In this document: positions 20,659-27,573 of the stretch, one piece after another
How the letters are laid out: each line of letters starts with the position of its first letter
Position numbering within the stretch: position 1 is the first letter of the stretch
Assembly (NCBI RefSeq): GCF_004337705.1
Contig: NZ_SKBU01000008.1
Location: 35,477 to 99,476 of the forward strand
Direction: 5' to 3'
From: Rubrobacter taiwanensis
GTDB taxonomy: Bacteria; Actinomycetota; Rubrobacteria; Rubrobacterales; Rubrobacteraceae
DNA length: 64,000 nucleotides
The notes under the pieces: generated by a model
Told to the model about the DNA's origin: nothing
Database searches by the model: none
The model's input: only the letters and a program-made list of their open reading frames with translations
Translations under genes and position numbers: made by a program

Positions 20659-21288
20659 ATGCGAGAGAACCTGGAGAAGAGGTTGGAGATCCTGGGCTAC
20701 CTGGCCCGCAGGGCCGCCAGGGGCGAGGGGGCGCCGAGCGTGAAGGAGGTGGGGGAGGCCGTGGGCTTGAGGAGCACACAGACCGCCCACAAGCATCTCA
20801 AGAAGCTCGAAGAGGCCGGTTACGTCGAGCGGGAGGTCGGGAAGGCCCGGGGCCTGAGGCTCACCCCTACAGGCTGGGAGGTGGCGGGGAGGACGCCTCT
20901 ATTGGGCCGGATCGCCGCCGGGCGCGGGTTCGAGGCCATCGTGGACGAGAGCACAACCTTCTCTCTGCCCGCAGAACTCCTCTACTCCCCCTCAGGCAGG
21001 GAACGCTACTCGCTGCGGGTGGTCGGGCAGAGCATGACCGGAGCCGGCATCGAGGACGGAGACCTTCTGGTCGTCGAGGAGGACGAGGACCCGCCCGACG
21101 GGGCGGTAGTGGTGGCGCTGCTTCGGGGAGGCGAGGAGGTCACCGTCAAGAGGCTCTACCGGGAGGGTAAGTACCTGCGGCTAAAGCCCGAGAACGGCGA
21201 GCACGAGGACATCGTCGTGCCCGATGAGGAGACGATCATCCAGGGACGGGTCGTCTACGTGATACACCCGCCCAGGAGACGCCATTAG
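20659..21288 (+). CDS. LexA-like self-cleaving repressor of the element
   Basis: A 209-residue protein with an N-terminal winged helix (NLEKRLEILGYLARRA ... SVKEVGEAVGLRSTQTAHKHLKKLEEAGYVERE) and a C-terminal S24 peptidase domain. The predicted cleavage bond is Ala87-Gly88 (RIAAGRGF); the catalytic pair is Ser125 in GQSMTGAG and Lys164 in VTVKRLY. This is LexA architecture. Its position in an integrated element, divergent from xis, suggests it holds the element quiescent and is inactivated by RecA after DNA damage. Confidence 0.88.
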   Translation: MRENLEKRLEILGYLARRAARGEGAPSVKEVGEAVGLRSTQTAHKHLKKLEEAGYVEREVGKARGLRLTPTGWEVAGRTPLLGRIAAGRGFEAIVDESTTFSLPAELLYSPSGRERYSLRVVGQSMTGAGIEDGDLLVVEEDEDPPDGAVVVALLRGGEEVTVKRLYREGKYLRLKPENGEHEDIVVPDEETIIQGRVVYVIHPPRRRH

Positions 21289-21297
21289 GAGGGCGTC

Positions 21298-23568
21298 GTG
21301 AGGCCGCTGGAGCGCGTGCTGGAGGTCCTGGAGGTAGACAGGGGTCCCGACCATCGAGGCGAGTACCTGGCCTTCTGCCCGGCCCACGACGACAGGAACA
21401 CCCCCAACCTGCGCGTCGAGGAGGCAGAGGACGGCCGCGTCCTGCTCCACTGCTTTGCCGGCTGCTCGCAGGACGAAGTGCTGTCGGCCCTGGAAGAGCG
21501 GGGAATTCGCAGGCGCGACCTGTTCTCCCGGAACGGCCGCGGAGTGGAGGAGGGGAGTAACCTCCCCCCGTATAGGACTGCAACGCTGCAACCCCGCTCT
21601 GTAAAGGGCGAAGATAAGCGGGAGAAGGGGTTGCGCGACCCCGCGCAACCGGGTGCGACGGTGCAACCTCCCTGCACCCTCGAAGCCTATGCCGGGGCCA
21701 AGGAACTGCCCGTGGAGTTTCTCCGGGAGCTCGGCCTCTCGACCGTCAGCTACATGGGCACGAAGGCTGTGCGGATGCCGTACCTCACGGAGGACGGCCG
21801 GGAGGGAGCCGTGCGCCTGCGGCTGGCCCTGGAGAAGTCTCCGCAGGGCGACAACCGCTTCCGGTGGCGCAAGGGCTCGAAGCCTACCCTCTACGGCCTG
21901 TGGCGCATGGAGCGCGTCCGGGAGGCCGGCTACGTCGTGCTGGTCGAGGGCGAGAGCGACTGCCACACTCTCTGGCACCATGGCATCGAGGCGCTGGGCG
22001 TCCCCGGCGCTTCCAACTGGAAGGAGGAGTGGGCGGCGCACCTCGAAGGGATCGGGAAGGTCTACGCCGTGATCGAGCCGGACGAGGGAGGCGAGATGTT
22101 GAAGGAGAGGCTCGCCGCCTCGGGCATCCGGGACCTGCTACGCTTCGTGGAGCTCGACGGAGCGAAGGACGTCAGCGAGCTTCACCTGTCCGAACCCACC
22201 CGCTTCCTGGAGAACCTACGCTCCGCCTTCGGGCGCGCGGCGCCTCTAATCGACCAGGAGAAGGAGCGGGCTGAGGCTCGTGCCCGTGAAGTCCGGGAAG
22301 CCTGCGAGGGCCTGGCCCGCGAGGGACGCATACTCGACCGGTTCGCCGCCGAGCTCGGGCGCTCCGGTGTCGCCGGCGAGAGCCGGGCGGCGAAGCTCCT
22401 CTACCTGGCCCTCACGAGCCGTCTCCTGGAGAGAATCGTGAGTGTCGCGGTCAAGGGGCCGTCCTCCGGCGGCAAGACCTACCTTGTGGAGCGTGTCCTC
22501 TCCTTCTTCCCGGAGGACGCCTACTACGCTTTAACCGCGATGAGCGAGCGGACGCTCGCCTACTCCGAAGAGCCCATAAAGCACCGCTTCCTGGTGATCT
22601 ACGAGGCCGAGGGCATGAGCGGCGACTTCGCCACCTACCTGATGCGCTCTCTGCTCTCTGAGGGGCGCGTCCGCTACGAGACGGTCGAGAGCACCAAAGA
22701 CGGCATAAGGCCCCGCCTCATAGAGCGGGAAGGCCCCACGGGCCTGATCGTCACCACCACCGCCGTCAAGCTCCACCCCGAGAACGAGACCCGCCTGCTC
22801 TCTTTGACCGTCGCCGACACCCAGGAGCAGACCAGGAACGTGCTGCGGGCTTTGGCCAGGGGTAGGATCGGCGAGCCAGACCTCAAACCCTGGCTCGCCC
22901 TCCAGGAGTGGCTGGTGACGGCCGAACGCCAGGTCGTCATCCCCTACGCCGGGGATCTCGCCGAGCTGGTCCCGCCCGTGGCCGTCAGGCTGCGCCGGGA
23001 CTTCGGTGCGGTCCTGAATCTGATCCGTGCCCATGCCGTCCTGCACCAGGCCACTCGCGAGAAGGATGCCGACGGCCGCATCGTCGCCACCCTCGACGAC
23101 TACGTCGCCGTCAGGGAACTGGTGGCCGACCTGGTGAGCGAAGGCATCGAAGCAACCGTGCCCAAAGGCGTGCGCGAGGCCGTGCACGCCGTTGCACGCC
23201 TGCACGCCGGGAACTCCGAGCCGGTGACCGTGGCAGAGGTCGCCCGGGAGCTGGAGCTCGACCGCTCCGCCGCCTCCCGCAGGATCAAGACAGCCAGAGA
23301 ACAGGGCTATCTCAGAGATCTCGAAGATAACCCCCGCAAGCCTTCCCGCTTGGTGCCCGGAGATCCCTTGCCCGAGGACCTGGAGATACTGCCGCCTCCG
23401 GATGCATTGAAAGCGTGCAAGCGTGCAGGCGAAAACGGGGGGATAGACACCCCCCTCCCCCCGTCGAACGGCGATGAGGAAGGCGGGGGAGGGGGTGCAT
23501 ACCCCTCCGAAAACGGTGCACGCCTGCACGCCCCGGACGAAGACGGGCGCGTGAGGTTCACATTATGA
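21298..23568 (+). CDS. Primase/Toprim-ATPase replication protein
   Basis: A 756-residue multidomain protein. Residues 20-70 form a CHC2-like zinc domain (FCPAHDDRNTPNLRV ... LLHCFAGCSQDEVLSALEERG); about 190-300 is a Toprim-like domain (YVVLVEGESDCHTLWHHG, VIEPDEGGEM); about 380-560 is a P-loop ATPase with Walker A GPSSGGKTYLV and a downstream arginine-rich region; about 640-690 is a winged helix (VTVAEVARELELDRSAASRR). Such proteins initiate or support replication of plasmids and phage-like elements. The tail after about 700 is Pro-rich and low complexity. GTG start nine bases after the repressor gene. Confidence 0.82.
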   Translation: MRPLERVLEVLEVDRGPDHRGEYLAFCPAHDDRNTPNLRVEEAEDGRVLLHCFAGCSQDEVLSALEERGIRRRDLFSRNGRGVEEGSNLPPYRTATLQPRSVKGEDKREKGLRDPAQPGATVQPPCTLEAYAGAKELPVEFLRELGLSTVSYMGTKAVRMPYLTEDGREGAVRLRLALEKSPQGDNRFRWRKGSKPTLYGLWRMERVREAGYVVLVEGESDCHTLWHHGIEALGVPGASNWKEEWAAHLEGIGKVYAVIEPDEGGEMLKERLAASGIRDLLRFVELDGAKDVSELHLSEPTRFLENLRSAFGRAAPLIDQEKERAEARAREVREACEGLAREGRILDRFAAELGRSGVAGESRAAKLLYLALTSRLLERIVSVAVKGPSSGGKTYLVERVLSFFPEDAYYALTAMSERTLAYSEEPIKHRFLVIYEAEGMSGDFATYLMRSLLSEGRVRYETVESTKDGIRPRLIEREGPTGLIVTTTAVKLHPENETRLLSLTVADTQEQTRNVLRALARGRIGEPDLKPWLALQEWLVTAERQVVIPYAGDLAELVPPVAVRLRRDFGAVLNLIRAHAVLHQATREKDADGRIVATLDDYVAVRELVADLVSEGIEATVPKGVREAVHAVARLHAGNSEPVTVAEVARELELDRSAASRRIKTAREQGYLRDLEDNPRKPSRLVPGDPLPEDLEILPPPDALKACKRAGENGGIDTPLPPSNGDEEGGGGGAYPSENGARLHAPDEDGRVRFTL

Positions 23569-23912
23569 GTGCTCGCGCACTGCTTGAGGAGCTGCGTACG
23601 CGCGACGTGCGTCTGGAAGCCAGCGGCCTCACGCTGCGCGTAGACGCTCCCGCCGGCGCCGCAACCGACGAGCTGCGCGCCGTCCTCCGCGAGCACAAGC
23701 GAGCCCTGATCCGGCACCTCGAACGCGAGCGCCGCAGGCTGGAGGAGGCGGACCGCCGGGGGCTCGTGATCCGGTGGGCCAGAGAGCCCGGCTACGTCGC
23801 CCTGCACGACCCTACCACCGGCGAGTGGCACGAGGTCGCGGTGTCCGGGTGCCCGCCCTGGGTGCTGGAGGATGCGAAGGCGTACCGCCGCCGGGAAAGG
23901 AGCGAAGCATGA
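23565..23912 (+). CDS. TubC_N docking-domain-like small protein
   Basis: A 115-residue protein whose first ~60 residues (LLEELRTRDVRLEASGLTLR, then VDAPAGAATDELRAVLREHK) match the TubC N-terminal docking domain pattern, first known from NRPS/PKS subunits but also found as a stand-alone module beside primases in mobile elements. The C-terminal part has WAREPGYVALHDPTTGEWHE and CPPWVLEDAKAYRRR. No NRPS or PKS is nearby. ATG overlaps the primase stop (ATGA), so it is co-translated and may dock onto the replication protein. Confidence 0.65.
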   Translation: MSARALLEELRTRDVRLEASGLTLRVDAPAGAATDELRAVLREHKRALIRHLERERRRLEEADRRGLVIRWAREPGYVALHDPTTGEWHEVAVSGCPPWVLEDAKAYRRRERSEA

Positions 23913-24178
23913 GCAGCTACGACGAGGTGGTCCGCCGCAGGGAGGTCAATACCCTCTACCGCAAGCTCTGCTTCCTGGGCCTCGAAGCCTATGCCGAACC
24001 TGACGCGGAGCGGCCGGCAGGCTACAGGGTAGTGGTCGAGGGCCTGAAGTCCTTGAACCCCGACCACGCCGACCGCCTGATGCGGCTGGTGCGGGACAAC
24101 GAGGCCGCGCTGGCAGAGGTACTGCCGAAGAGATGTCCCCGTCTTCGGCTCGTCCGCGGCAACGGACCGGTCCCTTGA
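23909..24178 (+). CDS. Small hypothetical protein of the element backbone
   Basis: 89 residues, start ATG 23909 overlapping the previous stop and preceded by GGAAAGGAG. It is rich in charged residues and helix-forming (HADRLMRLVRDNEAALAEVLPKR); the C-terminal LVRDNEAALAEVL resembles the helix seen in TubC_N-like proteins. No known family recognised. The tight overlap with both neighbours supports it being real. Confidence 0.6.
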   Translation: MSSYDEVVRRREVNTLYRKLCFLGLEAYAEPDAERPAGYRVVVEGLKSLNPDHADRLMRLVRDNEAALAEVLPKRCPRLRLVRGNGPVP

Positions 24179-24405
24179 GAGCACGTCTCCTATCCGTCTG
24201 CGTGTCCCGCGCCCGGGAGGGCGGTCTGAAGATAACCCTGCGGTACGCTTACGAGGGCAGACCTCCGTCCTTGAGGCAGCGCGCCGGGATGGTGAAGGCC
24301 CTGCTGGCCGAGGCCCTCGGCCGCCTGGAAAAAGGTAAGCCCATGGACGCGGGCTTCAGCGAGGACGCCGTAAGGCGCGTCCGCACCGACACGATGGAGA
24401 CGTAG
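24175..24405 (+). CDS. Small hypothetical protein
   Basis: 76 residues if TTG 24175 is used, which overlaps the preceding stop (TTGA); GTG 24202 is another choice. The sequence is basic with a helical centre (RQRAGMVKALLAEALGRLEKGK). No family recognised; it is accepted mainly because of the unbroken chain of overlapping frames. Confidence 0.45.
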   Translation: MRARLLSVCVSRAREGGLKITLRYAYEGRPPSLRQRAGMVKALLAEALGRLEKGKPMDAGFSEDAVRRVRTDTMET

Positions 24406-24411
24406 CCGTCC

Positions 24412-25134
24412 GTGCCGGAAGAGGGCGTATCCGTGTGTGAGAAACCCCTATATAAGAGAGAAGATCACACGCACGGGCGGGAGAAGGCGAGGCGCTTGGA
24501 CTTCGACACCTCAAAGAGCAACGGCAGGGACCGCCGACGGCCGTCCGGCGGTAACAGCTTCCCTGACTTCTCGACGGGTAGAGCCGGCCGCCCGGGTCGA
24601 GGTTTCGACACCTCCCGCCGTTACCGTCACCAGAGCGGGATCGACGGGGGTGTCGGCGAGGACTTCCGTATACCGGCGGGCGCGAGGAAGGCCGCGCTGG
24701 TCCACCTGGCGCTCGAAGCGTGGCGCGCTGGCCTGCTCGACCCGAAGGAACTCGGTGAGGTGAGGGGCCGCGACGTGGACGAGGCAGGATTGCAACGCGC
24801 CCTCTACCGCTCCTCCATGGGCGAGATCGAGCACGTCCTCGGCCCGATAGTGAGGGGTAAGCGCATCGTCGTGGAAGGCCATCTCGCCGGCACGGGACGT
24901 ACCGCCATAGAGAGGCTCGGCGCCGAGGTGGAGGAGCTAAGGCTCGAAGACGAGAGGCGCTACATAGACATGACTCCCGTCATCTTCGTTGTTGCAGCGG
25001 TCGCTATGGCCGTCCGCTACGTCTCTTTGGGCCTGGACGACCAGAGCCTCTACATCCTCGCCGGCATAGCCTTCGCCCTCATGTACGGCCTCAGGCCTTT
25101 CTTCTTCAAGATGCAGAGGCCCAGGGACGAATAG
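24412..25134 (+). CDS. Hypothetical protein with C-terminal membrane segments
   Basis: Up to 240 residues from GTG 24412. The first ~80 residues are polar and probably disordered (two FDTS motifs), so the real start may be later. A middle helical part (ARKAALVHLALEAWRAGLLD ... ALYRSSMGEIEHVLGPIVRG) is followed by two hydrophobic segments near the C-terminus (TPVIFVVAAVAMAVRYVSLG and SLYILAGIAFALMYGL). It lies directly before the YdjM-nuclease fusion, so a membrane role is possible. No family recognised. Confidence 0.55.
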   Translation: MPEEGVSVCEKPLYKREDHTHGREKARRLDFDTSKSNGRDRRRPSGGNSFPDFSTGRAGRPGRGFDTSRRYRHQSGIDGGVGEDFRIPAGARKAALVHLALEAWRAGLLDPKELGEVRGRDVDEAGLQRALYRSSMGEIEHVLGPIVRGKRIVVEGHLAGTGRTAIERLGAEVEELRLEDERRYIDMTPVIFVVAAVAMAVRYVSLGLDDQSLYILAGIAFALMYGLRPFFFKMQRPRDE

Positions 25135-25143
25135 GAGCATGCC

Positions 25144-26154
25144 GTGAAGGTCGCTACCCACATAGTCTTCGGCGAGTGCTGCCTGTTCGCCGCCTCCGCC
25201 GTCTTCGACTTCCACTACGAGATACCCTCGGTCTTGGCGGCTGCCGTCTGCTCCGTCCTGCCCGACGCCGACTACCCCAAGAGCTGGCTCGGCCACCAGC
25301 TCGGCAGCGTCTCAGAGGATCTGTATGGCGCCTTCGGGCACCGCTCCTTCCTACACAGCTTACTGGCTCTCGTGCTCGTCACGGCTGCTCTCGGCTCGCT
25401 TTTGTGGTGGATCACCGGCCAGCCTGCCACGATGATCGCCGTGGGGGTGGGCTATGGCTCTCACCTCTTCGCCGACATGATGACTTTAGGAGGAGTGCAG
25501 CTCTTCTGGCCCTCTCGTCTGATCGCCGTCTTCCCTGGTCGCGACGAGTACCGCGTCGTCAGCGGCGGTAACTCCGAGCGCGTGTTTGTCGCCGTTGCTC
25601 TCATCTTTGCGCTGCTCTTCTACCCTGTCTCGCGAGTAGGCTTCGACGGCCTGATCTACCGCATGGGTGGCTCCGACCAGCTCTACGGCGAGGTGACCAG
25701 AGTGACCGACGGCGACACCATAGAGGTAGAGACCCAGGGCCGCACTACTCCCGTGCGTCTCATAGGCGTGGACACCCCGGAGACCGTGGCGCCTGACCAG
25801 CCTATAGGTTGCTTTGGACCGCAGGCATCTGACTACACGAAGCAGGTCCTCTACGAGCGCCAGATCAACGAAGAAGGTGAGGTCGTGCGCGAAGGCCGTC
25901 TCGTGAGGCTGGAGATCCCGCGCATAGGAGATTCCGAGGACGCCTACGGCCGTACTCTTGCCTACGTCTACATCGATGCGAACGATGACGGCTCCTACGA
26001 GCGCCTCTTCAACGAAGACCTTATCGAACTCGGGCTCGCCCGCACCACGACTTTCGCCCACACCTACCGCCGCGAGTTCGAGCGAGCAAGGGAAGAGGCC
26101 GAGGAGAGGGGCGCGGGATTGTGGAGCGCCTGTCCCGAAGTGGACACTCCCTGA
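25144..26154 (+). CDS. Fusion of YdjM-like membrane hydrolase and staphylococcal nuclease domain
   Basis: 336 residues with two parts. Residues 1-175 are a DUF457/YdjM-type membrane metal-dependent hydrolase: N-terminal THIVFGECCLFAAS, LPDADYPKS, the metal-binding HRSFLHSLLAL and GYGSHLFADMMT, with several membrane helices. Residues 178-336 are a thermonuclease (SNase) domain: VTRVTDGDTIEVETQG, VRLIGVDTPET with its conserved Arg/Asp, and the second Arg motif DAYGRTLAYVYID. The nuclease would sit at the membrane; the side depends on topology. YdjM is LexA-controlled in Escherichia coli, which fits the LexA-like repressor upstream. GTG start. Confidence 0.85.
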   Translation: MKVATHIVFGECCLFAASAVFDFHYEIPSVLAAAVCSVLPDADYPKSWLGHQLGSVSEDLYGAFGHRSFLHSLLALVLVTAALGSLLWWITGQPATMIAVGVGYGSHLFADMMTLGGVQLFWPSRLIAVFPGRDEYRVVSGGNSERVFVAVALIFALLFYPVSRVGFDGLIYRMGGSDQLYGEVTRVTDGDTIEVETQGRTTPVRLIGVDTPETVAPDQPIGCFGPQASDYTKQVLYERQINEEGEVVREGRLVRLEIPRIGDSEDAYGRTLAYVYIDANDDGSYERLFNEDLIELGLARTTTFAHTYRREFERAREEAEERGAGLWSACPEVDTP

Positions 26155-26215
26155 CGGGCTAACGCCGTTGCGAGGAGGCTTCACAGGCGGGAGCCATTAG
26201 GCGACACCAGACTCC

Positions 26216-26732
26216 CGTGGCGGGTCTGCGCACCCACCCCGGGCTGCGCTCTCCCGGCCGCGGAAGGGTGGAAGGCGCAACTCCGCGTGACGGTCCGCAG
26301 GCCGCCCCCGAGGGTCGGCCCCCGGCCCTGCGCCTCTCGTCCGTAGCGGGCGAGACTCGGTATGGCGGCCAGCTTGCGCTCGCCGCTACGCAGGATCATC
26401 CTCGCCGGCACGGTCCGCCGTCGGCTAAAGCCGACCCCGGCCCTCCACCAATGATCAGCTATAGCGGAACGCGGCAAGGCGGAGAGCCGTCCTGACGGCC
26501 GGCACCCCGCCCCAGACCACCTTGAGGATGCAGAGCGAGGGTTCCCACCAACTTCGAGACCAGCGTCTGGAGCCTGATGGAGACGATGTGTTGCCAGCGC
26601 CCCAGAAGGCTACACCGGCAGGGCGGGGACGGCTTCGCCGCCCTTTCAGGGTGTCGAGGCTCTCCATACCGGCCGTGCCCTGGCCTTGACATCCCCGTCC
26701 CCCGGCCCCTTACGCCCCCAGGCAGGCAACAC
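26216..26732 (+). ncRNA. Predicted large structured RNA, copy 1, upstream of SLOG gene
   Basis: The stretch after the nuclease gene has no credible ORF but aligns along about 500 bases with 43430-43972. Paired regions are kept while bases change: hairpin arms GCCGT/ACGGC (26486-26499) are GCCTC/GAGGT in copy 2; GTCGGC/GCCGAC (26420-26435) is kept with a different loop; CGGC-TTC-GCCG (26630-26640) becomes CGGC-TAA-GCCG; a long-range stem 26615-26629 with 26692-26705 encloses it, and TGTCGAGGC (26652-26660) pairs with GCCTTGACA (26683-26691). The 3' domain ends about 27 bases before the SLOG start codon. Ends are approximate; transcription is not shown. I know no named RNA class that matches. 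Confidence 0.65.
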
Positions 26733-27058
26733 ATGATTTCCTCCACCGCACACCCGTTCCCCCTATCCGGCGTCGTGGCCTTCGCGGGCTCCCGGCACGG
26801 CTCCCCGTTCCCGGTGGCGCCGCTTGTCTCTGCCGTCCTTGCCGCAGGTGGATCGGTGCGCGTGGGCTGCGCCCCCGGCGTTGACGCTGTCGTCCGCTCC
26901 TGTTGCCTCTTGGCCGTGGTGGTGCGCGCCTCGTCGTTTCCCGGCCCGCCGCGTGCCCGGCTCGCTGCCCGTACCCGGGTGGTCGTTGCCGGTGCCTCGG
27001 CTCTGTGCGTCTTTCCACCCGCCGGCGGCGCGCTCGGTCCCGGCTCCTCGCTGACGAC
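26733..27058 (+). pseudogene. SLOG/DprA-like protein, C-terminally truncated copy
   Basis: ATG 26733 begins a small Rossmann-like protein with the SLOG pattern: VVAFAGSRHGSPF, SVRVGCAPGVDAVVR, then RTRVVVAGASALCVFPP and a GPGSS nucleotide-binding loop. It matches the copy at 43973-44446 through the GPGSSL motif, then homology stops and the frame runs without a stop into the arsR promoter region. The last ~45 residues, where the intact copy continues, are replaced by the start of the metal cargo. The coordinates give the homologous part; the open frame itself continues into arsR. Confidence 0.6.
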
Positions 27059-27069
27059 GAGGGCGATCC

Positions 27070-27124
27070 TTGACTTTCCCCTGAGGAGAGCTACACTGGT
27101 CGTTATTAATCAAGTAAATTTGAT
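27070..27124 (+). promoter_or_regulatory. arsR promoter and operator 1
   Basis: TTGACT (27070-27075) and TACACT (27092-27097), 16-base spacer, are followed by the imperfect palindrome ATCAAGTAAATTTGAT (27109-27124) just past the predicted start. The same operator, inverted and with one change, precedes the ATPase gene at 27543-27558. Confidence 0.7.
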
Positions 27125-27140
27125 AAAAAGGTGGTTCGGC

Positions 27141-27500
27141 TTGGACGAGTGCTACAGCGAGATACCCAGGGTGCGGCGGGGGGACCTGCAACTGCTCCCC
27201 GAGGGGGAGGCGTCGGCCCTGGCGGCCTACGGGAAGGCTCTCGGAGACCCGATCCGGCTGCAGATGGTCCGCCTTCTGGAGCAGCGAGAGGACCTCTGCA
27301 CCTGCGAGTTCGAGGAGCTCCTGGGTCTCGGCCAATCGAAGGTCTCCTACCACCTGAAGGTCCTGCTCAAAGCGGGGGTCGTGGAGCGCGAGTTGCACGG
27401 CACCTGGAGCCACTACAGCCTGCGCGACCCGAGGCTCCTGGAGCGGCTCGGGTTGCTCTTCTCGGCGACGCACGAACGTAACGAGGCGTTGACCGCATAA
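27141..27500 (+). CDS. ArsR-family metal(loid)-sensing repressor
   Basis: 119 residues from TTG 27141, preceded by AAAAAGGTGG. Winged-helix with the ArsR metal-site motif DLCTCEFEELL (two Cys in CTC on the helix before the recognition helix) and the DNA-binding SKVSYHLKVLLKAGVVER. The C-terminal tail has His and Glu but no extra Cys pair. By family knowledge it is released from DNA by thiophilic metal or arsenite; its actual inducer is unknown. It lies upstream of the P-type ATPase with a shared operator, so it probably controls both. Confidence 0.85.
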   Translation: MDECYSEIPRVRRGDLQLLPEGEASALAAYGKALGDPIRLQMVRLLEQREDLCTCEFEELLGLGQSKVSYHLKVLLKAGVVERELHGTWSHYSLRDPRLLERLGLLFSATHERNEALTA

Positions 27501-27542
27501 GTTCATAAGGCGCGCGTTCGGCGGTCCGTTTACACTCATTTA

Positions 27543-27558
27543 ATCAAATTTCCTTGAT
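27543..27558 (+). promoter_or_regulatory. Operator 2, upstream of the P-type ATPase
   Basis: ATCAAATTTCCTTGAT is the reverse complement of ATCAAGGAAATTTGAT, which differs from operator 1 at one of 16 positions. It lies 15 bases before the TTG start codon, with AAAGGAG between. Confidence 0.7.
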
Positions 27559-27573
27559 CATAAAGGAGACGGT

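Noticed and set aside
26216..26732. The structured region as a group I or group II intron or an OMEGA RNA.
   Set aside because: No domain V-like hairpin, no intron ORF, no interrupted gene, and no IscB, IsrB or TnpB gene adjacent.
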